Notes: a model not told the origin generated them from the sequence alone. Counted from the first letter of the stretch, positions 29,857-38,893 are shown. The stretch: DNA of 44,611 nt from DASUBV01 sp035763085 (GCA_035763085.1 DASUBV010000132.1:1-44611); one strand, 5' to 3'. Translations and numbers: made by a program.

Positions 29857-31230
29857 ATGACTGATCAGCACATCGCGCCCACCGTCCCCGCGCAGGGCCG
29901 CAGGTTCCGCGCGTTCTCGGCCAAGCACCTGGACGAGCTCTTGGCCAGGGCCGGCCTGGATCCGGCGGAGCGCCTGGCGGTCCGGGCCGTCGCCGCGGTC
30001 CTGCCCTTTCGTACCAACGCGTACGTGGTGGAGTCCCTGATCGACTGGGACTCCGCACCCGACGATCCGATCTACCGGCTCGTCTTCCCGCAGGCGGACA
30101 TGCTGTCCCCGGACGACATCGCGCCCATCGCGGCGCTGCTGGCCGCCGATGCTCCGCAGCGCGAGATCCAGGCGGCCGCGCATGAGGTCCGGATGCGGCT
30201 GAACCCGCATCCGGCCGGCCAGCTGGCCCTGAACATCCCGGAGGTGGGCGAGGAGCCGCTGCCGGGCGTCCAGCACAAGTACCCCGAGACGGTGCTGGTG
30301 TTCCCCAAGCAGGGGCAGACCTGCCACGCCTACTGCACCTACTGCTTCCGCTGGGCCCAGTTCGTGGACGAGCCCGACCTGAAGATGGCCACCAGCGACA
30401 TCGACCGGGTGACGGACTACCTGCGCGCGCACCAGGAGGTCACCAGCGTCCTGATCACCGGCGGCGATCCCATGATCATGGGCGCCGGCGTGCTGCGCCG
30501 CTACATCGAGCCGCTGCTCCGCCCGGGTATGGAGCACATCGAGTCCGTCCGGATCGGCACCAAGTCGCTGGCCTACTGGCCGCAGCGCTTCGTCACCGAC
30601 CCTGACGCCGACGACACGATGCGCCTGTTCGAGGAGGTCGAGCAGGCCGGGAAGTCGCTGGCCGTGATGGCCCACTTCTCGCACCCGCGGGAGCTGGAGC
30701 CGCCGATGGTCGCGGCGGCCGTGCGGCGGATCCGGGCCGCGGGCGGCCTCATCCGCACCCAGGCACCGCTGATCCGCACCATCAACGACGACCACCGCAC
30801 CTGGGCGCAGATGTGGCGGACCCAGCTGCGCATGGGCATGGTGCCTTACTACATGTTCATCGAGCGGGACACCGGCCCGCAGGGCTACTTCGCGGTCCCG
30901 CTGGCCCGGGCGGCGGAGATCTACCGGGACGCCTACAGCACGGTGTCGGGCCTGTGCCGGACGGTGCGCGGCCCGTCGATGTCGGCTACCCCGGGCAAGG
31001 TCTGCATCGACGGGGTTACCGAGATCGCCGGCCAGAAGGTGTTCGCGCTGCACATGATCCAGGCGCGCGACCCGTCGCAGGTTGGCCGGCCGTTCTTCGC
31101 CCGGTACGACCCGCATGCGGTCTGGCTCACCGACCTGGAGCCCGCCCTCGGCTCGGTGTTCCCCTTCGCTCAGCTGCCGCCCGAGCCTCCTGGCCTGTGG
31201 GAGCAGGACCTGCTGCTGACCGCCGACTAG
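29857..31230 (+). CDS. KamA-family radical-SAM amino acid 2,3-aminomutase-like enzyme, substrate uncertain
   Basis: 457 residues from ATG 29857 with a strong GGAAGGAG; the frame is open upstream but non-coding. The radical-SAM cluster motif is CHAYCTYC (Cys156, 160, 163), then VLITGGDPM (Gly202-Gly203-Asp204). Aligned without gaps to my memory of Clostridium lysine 2,3-aminomutase, the PLP lysine is Lys381 in ATPGKV and the carboxylate-binding Arg134 is kept as Arg165. The two Asp residues that hold lysine's side-chain amine (Asp293, Asp330) are Arg337 and Ser374 here. So an alpha-to-beta amino shift on an amino acid other than lysine is likely, possibly an acidic one: glutamate 2,3-aminomutase uses Lys/Asn there, as I recall. 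No pathway partner is adjacent except a convergent exporter. Confidence 0.85.
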   Translation: MTDQHIAPTVPAQGRRFRAFSAKHLDELLARAGLDPAERLAVRAVAAVLPFRTNAYVVESLIDWDSAPDDPIYRLVFPQADMLSPDDIAPIAALLAADAPQREIQAAAHEVRMRLNPHPAGQLALNIPEVGEEPLPGVQHKYPETVLVFPKQGQTCHAYCTYCFRWAQFVDEPDLKMATSDIDRVTDYLRAHQEVTSVLITGGDPMIMGAGVLRRYIEPLLRPGMEHIESVRIGTKSLAYWPQRFVTDPDADDTMRLFEEVEQAGKSLAVMAHFSHPRELEPPMVAAAVRRIRAAGGLIRTQAPLIRTINDDHRTWAQMWRTQLRMGMVPYYMFIERDTGPQGYFAVPLARAAEIYRDAYSTVSGLCRTVRGPSMSATPGKVCIDGVTEIAGQKVFALHMIQARDPSQVGRPFFARYDPHAVWLTDLEPALGSVFPFAQLPPEPPGLWEQDLLLTAD

Positions 31231-31264
31231 CCCGGCGGCTGCCAGCGCTGCCCGCCGGGCCGGC

Positions 31265-31362
31265 CTCAGGCTGGCCCGGCGGTGCTCTGCTGCTCTCCTG
31301 CCCGGCGGCGCTGGCTGGCCTGGTGGCGCTGGCTGGCGCAGTGGCTCAGGCTGGCCCGGCGG
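31265..31362. repeat. 18-bp direct repeat and degenerate GGCGCTGGC motifs at the exporter 3' end
   Basis: CTCAGGCTGGCCCGGCGG occurs at 31265-31282 and 31345-31362, the second copy covering the exporter's stop. GGCGCTGGCTGGC-like motifs lie between. On the exporter strand they would encode Ala-Ser-Ala-Ala-Gly-Pro, so the region beyond the stop looks like a repeat-derived former extension of the tail. Confidence 0.6.
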
Positions 31363-32947
31363 CGCTGGCCTGCTCGGCGACTCCGGCCGGCCCGGCGGGC
31401 GGCGGCCCGGCCTTGCCCTTCTTGCGGCGCTTGATGAACGCGCAGCTCGCGGCGCCGATCAGCAGCAGCAAGATGGGCGTGTACATCGTCGGCCGCATGG
31501 CGTCGACGAACCCGTGGGTGAAGATCTGCCCGGCCAGGCCGGTCAGCTGGTGCCCGGAGCCCACTTCCAGGCCGCCGCGGGCAGCCGCCTGGACGCCGCT
31601 GACCAGCCGGTGCCGGGCCTCGGGCGGCAGGCCCGCCCCGCGCAGCTCGGCCTGGCTGGTGAGCGAGGCGACCAGGCGGTTCTGCAGCAGCGCGCCGACG
31701 CCGGCCGTGCCGATCACGCTGCCGACCTGCCGGGTGGTGTTGAACACGCCCGAGGCGGCGCCGGCCATGACCGGGTTGACGTTGCGCATCGCCACCGTTG
31801 TCATCGGGGCGAAGGTGCAGCCGATGCCGATTCCCGCCGCCACCTGCGGGGCCAGGAAGTCATACCAGGCCGAGGACGGCTGGGCGATGAGCGCGATCAG
31901 CCCCATGCCCAGCGCGAACAGCGTCACCCCGGTCATCAGGATGAACTTGCCGCCGATGCGGTCGGACATCCGGCCGGCCACCGGCGCGACGAACATCGAG
32001 ATCAGCGACGCCGGGGCCATCGTCAGGCCCGCCTTGAGGGCGGAGAAGCCCAGCACGGACTGCAGGTAGATGGTGAACGGCAGGAAGATGCCCAGCATCC
32101 CGATGGCGATCACGGCGGCTAGCCAGTTCATTAGCGCGTAGTTCCGGTCCCGGAACAGCGTGAACGGCAGCAGCGGCTCAGCGTCCTGCTTCCTGGCCTG
32201 CACGAGCAGGAAGACGGCCAGGATCACCACGCCGGCGGCCAGGATCAGCGGGATCGAGATGAACGACGTGACCGTGCCCCAGCTGTACTTCTGGCCCTCG
32301 ACCAGCCCGTAGCAGATGAGCAGCAGCGCGATGCTGGCCAGCAGGACCCCGCTGACGTCGAACCGGTGCCGCCGGCCGGTGCGCAGGTCGGGGATCAGGA
32401 TCAGGGTCAGCACCAGCACCACGGCTCCCACCGGGATGTTGATGAAGAAGATGTACCGCCAGTCGAAGGCGGTCACCAGCAGGCCGCCGAGAGTCGGCCC
32501 GGCGATGGTGGCCACGCCGGCCACCGCGCCCCACACCCCGAATGCGGCCCCCCGGCGGTCGGCCGGGAAGACCATCGTCAGCATGGCCAGGGTCTGCGGC
32601 ATCAGCATGGCCGCGCCCAGCCCCTGCACCGCGCGGAAGGCGATCAGCCAGCCCGCCCCCGGCGCGAGCCCGCAGGCCGCCGAGGCGAGGGTAAACAGCG
32701 CCACGCCGCTGAAGAACATGGTGCGCTGGCCCAGCAGGTCACCCAGGCGCCCGGCGGTGATGAGCAGCACGGCCAGCACCAGGGCGTAGGCGTTGATCAC
32801 CCACAGGATGTCGTCGAGCGACGCGTGCAGCTTGGTGATCATGTTGGGGATGGCAATGTTGACAATCGTCAAATCAAGCAGGGTCATGAAAAACCCCAGC
32901 GACACGACCAGCAACACGGCCCACGGGTTCCCGCGGTACTGCCTCAC
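31346..32947 (-). CDS. MFS drug/metabolite exporter, DHA2 (EmrB/QacA) family
   Basis: 533 residues with about 14 hydrophobic segments, as in DHA2 proteins. The N-terminus FFMTLLDLTIVNIAIPNM is the family's helix-1 motif (D1), with the conserved Asp. LGQRTMFFSGVALF with GRLGD before it forms the loop 2-3 motif A. GPTLGGLLVT is motif C of antiporters, and the helix 4-5 loop reads ADRRGAAFGVWG. It should export hydrophobic or amphipathic compounds using the proton gradient. The tail is Ala/Gly/Pro-rich after the basic IKRRKKGK. It converges on the KamA-like gene (115 bases) and is divergent from the SDR gene. Confidence 0.92.
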   Translation of the reverse strand: MRQYRGNPWAVLLVVSLGFFMTLLDLTIVNIAIPNMITKLHASLDDILWVINAYALVLAVLLITAGRLGDLLGQRTMFFSGVALFTLASAACGLAPGAGWLIAFRAVQGLGAAMLMPQTLAMLTMVFPADRRGAAFGVWGAVAGVATIAGPTLGGLLVTAFDWRYIFFINIPVGAVVLVLTLILIPDLRTGRRHRFDVSGVLLASIALLLICYGLVEGQKYSWGTVTSFISIPLILAAGVVILAVFLLVQARKQDAEPLLPFTLFRDRNYALMNWLAAVIAIGMLGIFLPFTIYLQSVLGFSALKAGLTMAPASLISMFVAPVAGRMSDRIGGKFILMTGVTLFALGMGLIALIAQPSSAWYDFLAPQVAAGIGIGCTFAPMTTVAMRNVNPVMAGAASGVFNTTRQVGSVIGTAGVGALLQNRLVASLTSQAELRGAGLPPEARHRLVSGVQAAARGGLEVGSGHQLTGLAGQIFTHGFVDAMRPTMYTPILLLLIGAASCAFIKRRKKGKAGPPPAGPAGVAEQASAAGPA

Positions 32948-33151
32948 GTCATCCTCCTCGCCGCCCCGCCCAGACTGCCTGCGATGACGCGGTCGAGTCT
33001 CGGGTTGAATTCAGACCGGGCTGCCGTGCTAGCCGCCCTCATGACATCCCGGCCACCCGCCTCGCACGGCGCACAGTCCTGGTCCGGGCACTAGACATGC
33101 TAAGGACGGGCACCGACAGTTCGCACCTTTCGGACGAGGGCGGAATGCAAA

Positions 33152-33168
33152 CCGAACCCGGTTCGGTC
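33152..33168. promoter_or_regulatory. 17-bp palindromic operator-like site upstream of the SDR gene
   Basis: ACCGAAC-CCG-GTTCGGT, a perfect inverted repeat in the exporter-SDR divergent region. It lies where the -35 box would be for the -10 box at 33188. Such sites are typical of TetR-family repressors, but no TetR gene is in the window. Confidence 0.55.
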
Positions 33169-33187
33169 CGTGGCGGCCGCCGCGCAG

Positions 33188-33193
33188 TATGCT
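33188..33193 (+). promoter_or_regulatory. -10 box of the SDR gene, probably leaderless
   Basis: TATGCT ends seven bases before the A of the SDR start codon at 33201, the usual distance from -10 to transcription start. The gene has no Shine-Dalgarno sequence, so the mRNA probably starts at or next to the ATG. The -35 region overlaps the palindrome at 33152-33168 (TTCGGT, 19 bases upstream). Confidence 0.45.
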
Positions 33194-33200
33194 CCCGGCC

Positions 33201-33974
33201 ATGGAGCTGAACGGAACATCGGCGATTGTCTCGGGCGGCGCGAGCGGCCTGGGCGAGGCGACAGTACGAGCGCTGGCCGCGGCCGGCGCCACGGTAGTGG
33301 TAGCCGACCTGAACAGCGAGCGCGGCAAGGCCATCGCCAGCGAGGTCGGCGGGGTCTTCGCGCAGACCGACGTCTCCGACGAGGAGTCGGTGCGCGCGGC
33401 CGTCGAGGCGGCCGGGGCGACCGGCGCGCCGCTGCGGGCCGCGGTGAGCTGCGCGGGCATCGGCTGGGCCGCCCGCACGGTGGCCCGCGACGGGTCCCCC
33501 CACGACCTGGCCAGCTATCGCAAGGTCATCGAGGTCAACCTCATCGGGACCTTCAACCTGATGCGGCTGGCCGCGGCCCGGATCGCGACGACCGAGCCCG
33601 CCGACGCCGACGGGCAGCGCGGCGTCGTGATCAACACCGCCTCGATCGCCGGGCTGGAGGGCCAGACTGGCCAGATCGCCTACTCGGCATCCAAGGGCGG
33701 GATCATTGGCATGACGGTCCCGGCCGCGCGCGATCTGGCCGCCATCGGGGTCCGGGTCAACACCATCTGCCCGGGCATCATCGACACGCCGATCTACGGG
33801 ACCGGCCCGGCCAGCGACGAGTTCAAGGCCAAGCTGGCAGCACCGGTCGTATTCCCCAAGCGGATGGGCACCGCTGCCGAGTTCGGGCACCTGGTCCGGT
33901 CGCTGATCGAGAATGACTACATGAACGCGGAAGTCATCCGCTTCGACGGCGGGATCCGGTTCCAGCCCAAGTAG
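33201..33974 (+). CDS. Short-chain dehydrogenase/reductase, 3-hydroxyacyl-CoA dehydrogenase type II-like
   Basis: 257 residues from ATG 33201 (MELNGTSAIVSGGASGLGEA). The cofactor motif is SGGASGLG (11-18), and Asp36 at the end of strand 2 predicts NAD+. The NAG motif is degenerate as SCAGIG. Catalytic residues are Ser148 (NTASIAG), Tyr161 and Lys165 (YSASK), and CPGIIDTPIYG follows. The sequence is close to the HSD10/3-hydroxyacyl-CoA dehydrogenase type II group, which oxidises 3-hydroxyacyl-CoA in fatty acid and isoleucine breakdown. This fits the enoyl-CoA hydratase 175 bases downstream, which would make its substrate. A start four codons earlier is possible but less family-like. Confidence 0.9.
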   Translation: MELNGTSAIVSGGASGLGEATVRALAAAGATVVVADLNSERGKAIASEVGGVFAQTDVSDEESVRAAVEAAGATGAPLRAAVSCAGIGWAARTVARDGSPHDLASYRKVIEVNLIGTFNLMRLAAARIATTEPADADGQRGVVINTASIAGLEGQTGQIAYSASKGGIIGMTVPAARDLAAIGVRVNTICPGIIDTPIYGTGPASDEFKAKLAAPVVFPKRMGTAAEFGHLVRSLIENDYMNAEVIRFDGGIRFQPK

Positions 33975-34000
33975 CAGTGTTATCGCAGGCAGGCAGGGCA

Positions 34001-34104
34001 CAGGGGCCACCTCTGGAACCCCCAGCCGGGGCGTGCCCGCCGGGTTGGCCCAGGGGCCACCCCTGGAACCCCCAGCCGGGGGCGCTACGCCCCGGACCCT
34101 GGGA
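34001..34104. repeat. Dispersed two-hairpin repeat, copies D and E in tandem
   Basis: Copy D (34001-34044) begins CAGGGGCCACCTCTGGAACC; copy E (34047-34104) reads GGCCCAGGGGCCACCCCTGG, then AACCCCCAGCCGGGGGCG and CGCCCCGGACCCTGGG. Hairpins CCAGGGG/CCCCTGG and CCGGGGGCG/CGCCCCGG are evident in E. They lie between the SDR stop (27 bases away) and the hydratase start. Confidence 0.8.
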
Positions 34105-34149
34105 TAAGGATGGCCGGCGTCCCTGGGCCGCCCGCCGGGAGGAGACAAG

Positions 34150-34929
34150 ATGGCTGAGGATGCGGCGGCTGGGCCCGTCCTGACCGAGGTGACCGACGGC
34201 GTGGCCGTCATCACCATCAACCGCCCGGAGGCCAGGAACGCGGTCAACGGGGCTGTCGCCCGCGGCATCGCCGGGGCCGTGGACGAGCTCGACGGCCGCG
34301 CCGACGTCCGGGCGCTGGTGCTGACCGGGGCCGGCGGTACCTTCAGCGCGGGCATGGACCTCAAGGGCTTCCTGGCCGGGGACGCCCCGGTCGTCGAGGG
34401 CCGCGGATTCGCCGGCATCGTGGAGCGGCCGCCGGTCAAGCCGGTGATCGCGGCAGTCGAGGGCTACGCGCTGGCCGGCGGGTTCGAGCTGGCGCTGGCC
34501 TGCGACCTGATCGTGGCCGGCCAGACGGCGAAGTTCGGCCTGCCGGAGGTGCGGCGCGGCCTGGTGGCCGGGGCGGGCGGTCTGCTCCGGCTGCCCCGCC
34601 GCATCCCCTATCACCTAGCCATGGAGATCGCGCTGACTGGCGAGCACTACCCGGCGCAGCGGCTGGCGGAGGCCGGCCTGCTCAGCCAGGTCACGCCGGC
34701 CGGCGAGGCGCTGGCCGCGGCGATCCAGCTGGCGCGGCGGGTCGCCCTCGGAGCCCCGCTCGCGGTGGCGGCGACCAAGCGGGTCATCGCGGCCCAGGCC
34801 GACTGGGACTCCGCCGAGGCGTTTGCCCGGCAGTCGGAGATCATCAGCCCGGTGTTTACCTCCGCGGACGCGATGGAGGGCGCGACGGCCTTCGCGCAGA
34901 AGCGGCAGCCGGCCTGGCGCGGCGAGTAG
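34150..34929 (+). CDS. Enoyl-CoA hydratase (crotonase family)
   Basis: 259 residues, start preceded by GGGAGGAG. The oxyanion-hole segments are GTFSAGMDLKGF (63-74) and ALAGGFELALACD. Both catalytic glutamates of true hydratases are present by alignment to rat crotonase: Glu113 (GGFEL) and Glu133 (GLPEV), so it should hydrate trans-2-enoyl-CoA rather than act as an isomerase. The C-terminal part has the usual FTSADAMEGATAFAQKR, with RQPAW near the end. With the SDR upstream it provides two consecutive beta-oxidation steps. The preceding tandem repeats may partly insulate the two genes. Confidence 0.92.
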   Translation: MAEDAAAGPVLTEVTDGVAVITINRPEARNAVNGAVARGIAGAVDELDGRADVRALVLTGAGGTFSAGMDLKGFLAGDAPVVEGRGFAGIVERPPVKPVIAAVEGYALAGGFELALACDLIVAGQTAKFGLPEVRRGLVAGAGGLLRLPRRIPYHLAMEIALTGEHYPAQRLAEAGLLSQVTPAGEALAAAIQLARRVALGAPLAVAATKRVIAAQADWDSAEAFARQSEIISPVFTSADAMEGATAFAQKRQPAWRGE

Positions 34930-35007
34930 CCTCAGCTTTCTTCCTGCTGGCCAGGACGGTCCTCGGAACACCCGGCTGGCGTGCTGCTGGCAGCAAGAGG
35001 CAGGCCT

Positions 35008-35058
35008 GCTAGCCCGGGCGGCCGCCCCCGGAACCCCGGCCGGCGTGCCTGCCCCCGG
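35008..35058. repeat. Dispersed two-hairpin repeat, degenerate copy F
   Basis: GCTAGCCCGGGCGGCCGCCC, then CCGGAACCCC and GCCTGCCCCCGG. It is a diverged copy of the family at 10350-10480, about 80 bases behind the hydratase stop. The rest of the 325-base gap to 35255 holds only a possible promoter. Confidence 0.5.
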
Positions 35059-35104
35059 GTGGGGCCGATTTTCCGGGGCGCCATCCCGGGCAGCGCGGTG
35101 TTGG

Positions 35105-35134
35105 TGACGCGCAGCACCCCAGATCTCCTAGGAT
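35105..35134 (+). promoter_or_regulatory. Possible promoter of the first GT2/CGT gene
   Basis: TGACGC (35105-35110) and TAGGAT (35129-35134) are 18 bases apart and fit the streptomycete vegetative consensus (TTGACN/TAGGAT) moderately. The leader to the ATG at 35255 would be about 115 bases. Confidence 0.4.
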
Positions 35135-35254
35135 TTGCCGGCAGGGGGCGAACGGCGTGGCCGGCCGGGATGGTGCAGTGTGGTCTGCCGCACGGAGCTA
35201 GAGCTGCCGCCACGGGGTGCAGAGCACCGCCGAGTGAATAAAGGGAGACTTGCC

Positions 35255-38200
35255 ATGACGGTTCCGCGGATCAGCGTTGTTGTGCCTTTCTACAACAACG
35301 AGGATCTGCTGGACGACTGCCTGGCGTCCATCGCCGGGCAGACCTTCACCGACCTTGAGGTGATCATGGTCGATGACGGCTCGTCCGACGGCAGCGCTGA
35401 CATCGCACGAGCCCGGGCCGCCGCCGACCCGCGGTTCTCCCTGGTCCAGGTGCCCAACGGCGGGCCGGGCTACGCGCGCAACCGCGGCGTGGAGCGGGCC
35501 ACGGGCACCTACCTGGCTTTCGTGGACGCTGATGATGCCCTGCCGTCCCATGCCTACGAGTACATGCTGCACACCCTGGAGGAGTCGGGCTCGGACTTCG
35601 TGTCCGGGGCCGTGCAGCGGCTGGGCCCGCTGGGCGTGACCAATTCGGCGATGCACTCCCGGGCCATCAAGGGCCGGAAGATCGGCACGCACATCAGCAA
35701 GACCCCGGATCTGTTCTGGGACGTCTCGGTATGGAACAAGCTGTTCCGCAAGTCGTTCTGGGATCTGCACGGCCTGACCTACCCCGAGGTCATGGCGTGG
35801 GAGGACCTGCAGATCATCACCCGGGCGCACGTGCTGGCCAAGGCCGTGGACACGATCCCGATGCCGATCTACTACTGGCGCGAGCGGGGCAAGGGCGCGC
35901 TGTCGATCACTCAGTCCCGTACCGACATCGGCAATTACCGGGACCGCATCCACGCCCTGCTGGTCATCGACTCGTTCCTGCGCGAGCACAAGCCGCACAA
36001 GATGGTCGCCCAGCACCAGCGCAAGGCGCTCATCAACGACGTGTGGCTGTACGTGGGCGAGCTGCCCAGGACCGACGACGCCTACCGGGCCGAGTTCATG
36101 GAGCTCACCCAGCGCTACCTGGCCCAGGTCGAGAAGCGAGTGTTCCCCCGGCTGCCCTCGCCGCAGCGACTGGCTTACCACCTGATCAGCGAGGGCAGGT
36201 TCGACCAGCTGCTGGAATTCGTCATGTGGCGGCGCGAGCAGCCGATCCGGACCATCCCGGTGGTCCGCGAGCGCGGCCGGCTGCGGGCCGACCTGCCCTT
36301 CCGCGGCGACCCTGAGCTGAAGGTCCCCGACAGCATGTACAAGCCGCACTGGCGCGAGCTGGACCCGTTCGTCCGGGTCGAGAGCGTCGAGTGGGAGGGC
36401 GACAACCTCGTCCTCGGCGGCGCCGCCTTCGTCCCGTCCGTGGACATCACCAAGCGCCGGCATGCCTCCAAGGTGGTCGTGCTGGTGCCGCGCGGCGGCA
36501 AGCGGCTGCCCGTCGTGGTGCCCGCGCGGTCGGTCGAGCACTCCTACGCGACCGGCTGGTCCCGGCAGGACCGGTACTCCTACGACTGGGCGGGCTTCCG
36601 CGCCGTGATCAGCCCACGGTGGTTCCGGCCGGCGGGCAAGTGGCTGACCGGTGACTGGGATGGCTACATCCTCGTGCGCGGGCGCGGCATCTGGCGCCCG
36701 GCCCGGCTGCACACTCCCGTCCTGGGGCCGGCCGAGCGCCCCGAGATGCGTCAGGTCGCGCCCGGCGTCCGGTTCGGGGTCCGCTGGGTCGACCGCCGGC
36801 TCCACGTGCAGGTGCGGGAAATCCCGGCCGTGCTGCACAGCTGCGAGCAGGCCGGGGACCAGCTCCGGCTAGCGGTTGACATCGACGAGCCCGCCAAGGT
36901 GGCGGGGCGCCTGCCGGACTCGCGGCTTGATCTTGTCCTGCGCTGGTCCAAGGGCGCCGCGGAGCAGCCGCTGGCCGCCACCGTCGAGCGGACGGCCACC
37001 GGCGGCATCCGGCTGCAGGCCGCGGTCAGCAACGCTGACCTGCTGCGCCCGCTGTCGCCTGCGGGCGTCTCGGGCCTGGCCATGGGCCGGGACGAGGAGG
37101 TCGAATGGGACCTGTACGTCGTCGCGAGCAAGGGCAATAACCAGAACCGGACCCGGGTCGCCTTCGCGGATGGCTTCCCCGAGTACTCCTACCTCGCGGA
37201 TAGCAGGGAGATCATCGTGGCGCGGACCAGGTACGGCAACGCTGTGATCGTGCGCCGCGGCGAGCTGCCGGTCATCGAGGAGCACGCCTGGAGCCCGGAC
37301 GGCACCCTCACGCTGACGGGCCGGTACGCGGGCGCGGCCGGTCATGAATGCGAGGCGGTGCTGACCCGGCGGGGCTCGACCGACCGGCATGTCATCGCGA
37401 TGCCCCGCGACGGCGAGAAGTTCACCCTCACGATTCCGGTCACCGCGATGCCGTCGTTCGGCCGCCAGCTGCCGATGCGCGACGGCACCTGGCTGTTCGG
37501 CGTCCGGCAGGTCGGCCAGACCGATGAGCAGCTGATCAGGCCGGTGTTTGACCACTCACGGCTGCGGGAGGTGAGTGACAAGCGGATGACGTTCGGGCCG
37601 AAGGCCTACCGCTTCACCAGCAGCGGCTATGACTCGCCGATCATGACCATCGGGCCGGCGCTGAAGCTGGTCGAGGGCGGTCGCGTCCAGCGCAAGGTGC
37701 TGCGCAGCGTCTACTACCCGGTGCAGCAGCGCCTGCCGGTCCGCGACGCGGTGATGTTCATCAGCTGGAAGGGCAAGCAGTGCGGGGACAACCCGCGCGG
37801 CATCGCCGACGAGCTGCGCCGCCGGGGTGATGCCCGCGAGCACCTGTGGGTCGTCAACGACTGGGCCATCCCGGCCCCGGACGGCTCGACCCCGCTGCTG
37901 GTCGGCACCGACGAGTACTACGAGGCGCTGGCCCGGTCCAAGTACGTGATCTCCAACGACGACATGCCGGCCTGGTACACCAAGCGAGACGGCCAGGTGT
38001 ACGTGCAGACCTGGCACGGCACGCCGCTGAAGCGGATCGGCTTTGACGTGGAGCAGCCGCAGTTCATCAGCGGCACCAAGTACCTCGATCACCTGGAGCA
38101 GGAGGTGCTGAAGTGGGACCTGCTGCTGTCCCCTAACCCGTTCAGCACGCCCATCATGCGCCAGGCGTTCCGCTTCGACGGGGAGATCTGCGAGTCCGGG

Positions 38201-38827
38201 TACCCCCGCAACGACGTCCTGTGCAGCGGTGACAGCGCGCACATCGCCGAGCGCACCCGGGCCCGCCTGGGCATCGCTGAGGGCAAGCGGGTCATCATGT
38301 ACGCGCCCACCTGGCGGGACAACCAGTACTACGCCTCGGGCCGGTACCGCTTCGACTTCCGGCTGGACCTGGAGGACGCCTGGCAGCGGCTCGGCGATGA
38401 CTACGTCATCCTGGTGCGCGGCCACCACCACATGGCCGACGATGTGCCGGCGGGCATCCGGCCGGGGTTCGTGATCAACGTCACGCCCTACCCGGACATC
38501 TCGGAGCTGTTCCTGGCCAGCGACGCCCTGATCACCGACTACTCCTCGGTGATGTTCGACTATGCGCCGACCGGCAAGCCGCTGCTGTTCTTCACCTACG
38601 ACCTCGAGCAGTACCGCGACAACCTGCGCGGGTTCTACTTCGACTTCGAGGCCGACGCGCCCGGGCCGCTGCTCGAGACCTCCGCCGCGGTCATCGACAG
38701 CCTGGGCAACCTGGATGCGGTCCAGGCTCAGCACGCCGACGCCTACCGGGCGTTCACGGGCAAGTTCTGCCCGCTGGATGACGGCAAGGCCGGGGCGCGC
38801 GCCTGCGACCGGATCTTCGGCGGCTAG
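35255..38827 (+). CDS. Bifunctional GT2 glycosyltransferase / CDP-glycerol:polyol-phosphate glycerophosphotransferase
   Basis: 1190 residues from ATG 35255, preceded by AAGGGAGA. Domain 1 (1-~230) is a GT-A family 2 transferase: ISVVVPFYNNEDLLDDCL, VDDGSSDGS and the metal-binding DADD (91-94). A ~450-residue middle part (~370-820) is β-rich, with several similar Trp/Arg-rich modules and no motif I know. Domain 3 (~830-1190) is a TagF-type GT-B phosphotransferase: TWHGTPLKR (His921), YAPTWRD (from 1016), RGHHH (1057-1059) and TDYSS (1095-1099). In TagF, His of the first and third motifs are catalytic. No signal peptide; such proteins sit at the inner membrane face building teichoic-acid-like polymers. 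The paralogue is at 39974. Confidence 0.92.
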   Translation: MTVPRISVVVPFYNNEDLLDDCLASIAGQTFTDLEVIMVDDGSSDGSADIARARAAADPRFSLVQVPNGGPGYARNRGVERATGTYLAFVDADDALPSHAYEYMLHTLEESGSDFVSGAVQRLGPLGVTNSAMHSRAIKGRKIGTHISKTPDLFWDVSVWNKLFRKSFWDLHGLTYPEVMAWEDLQIITRAHVLAKAVDTIPMPIYYWRERGKGALSITQSRTDIGNYRDRIHALLVIDSFLREHKPHKMVAQHQRKALINDVWLYVGELPRTDDAYRAEFMELTQRYLAQVEKRVFPRLPSPQRLAYHLISEGRFDQLLEFVMWRREQPIRTIPVVRERGRLRADLPFRGDPELKVPDSMYKPHWRELDPFVRVESVEWEGDNLVLGGAAFVPSVDITKRRHASKVVVLVPRGGKRLPVVVPARSVEHSYATGWSRQDRYSYDWAGFRAVISPRWFRPAGKWLTGDWDGYILVRGRGIWRPARLHTPVLGPAERPEMRQVAPGVRFGVRWVDRRLHVQVREIPAVLHSCEQAGDQLRLAVDIDEPAKVAGRLPDSRLDLVLRWSKGAAEQPLAATVERTATGGIRLQAAVSNADLLRPLSPAGVSGLAMGRDEEVEWDLYVVASKGNNQNRTRVAFADGFPEYSYLADSREIIVARTRYGNAVIVRRGELPVIEEHAWSPDGTLTLTGRYAGAAGHECEAVLTRRGSTDRHVIAMPRDGEKFTLTIPVTAMPSFGRQLPMRDGTWLFGVRQVGQTDEQLIRPVFDHSRLREVSDKRMTFGPKAYRFTSSGYDSPIMTIGPALKLVEGGRVQRKVLRSVYYPVQQRLPVRDAVMFISWKGKQCGDNPRGIADELRRRGDAREHLWVVNDWAIPAPDGSTPLLVGTDEYYEALARSKYVISNDDMPAWYTKRDGQVYVQTWHGTPLKRIGFDVEQPQFISGTKYLDHLEQEVLKWDLLLSPNPFSTPIMRQAFRFDGEICESGYPRNDVLCSGDSAHIAERTRARLGIAEGKRVIMYAPTWRDNQYYASGRYRFDFRLDLEDAWQRLGDDYVILVRGHHHMADDVPAGIRPGFVINVTPYPDISELFLASDALITDYSSVMFDYAPTGKPLLFFTYDLEQYRDNLRGFYFDFEADAPGPLLETSAAVIDSLGNLDAVQAQHADAYRAFTGKFCPLDDGKAGARACDRIFGG

Positions 38828-38893
38828 CGGGCCGCAGGTCAGCGGGGCGGGCCGCCGGCGCCCGCCGGCCGATCGCGCGGCGGCTTGTGCTGG

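Noticed and set aside
29434..31116. 560-codon minus-strand frame across the radical-SAM gene
   Set aside because: Antisense mirror; the plus strand carries the complete CxxxCxxC enzyme with a strong ribosome-binding site.
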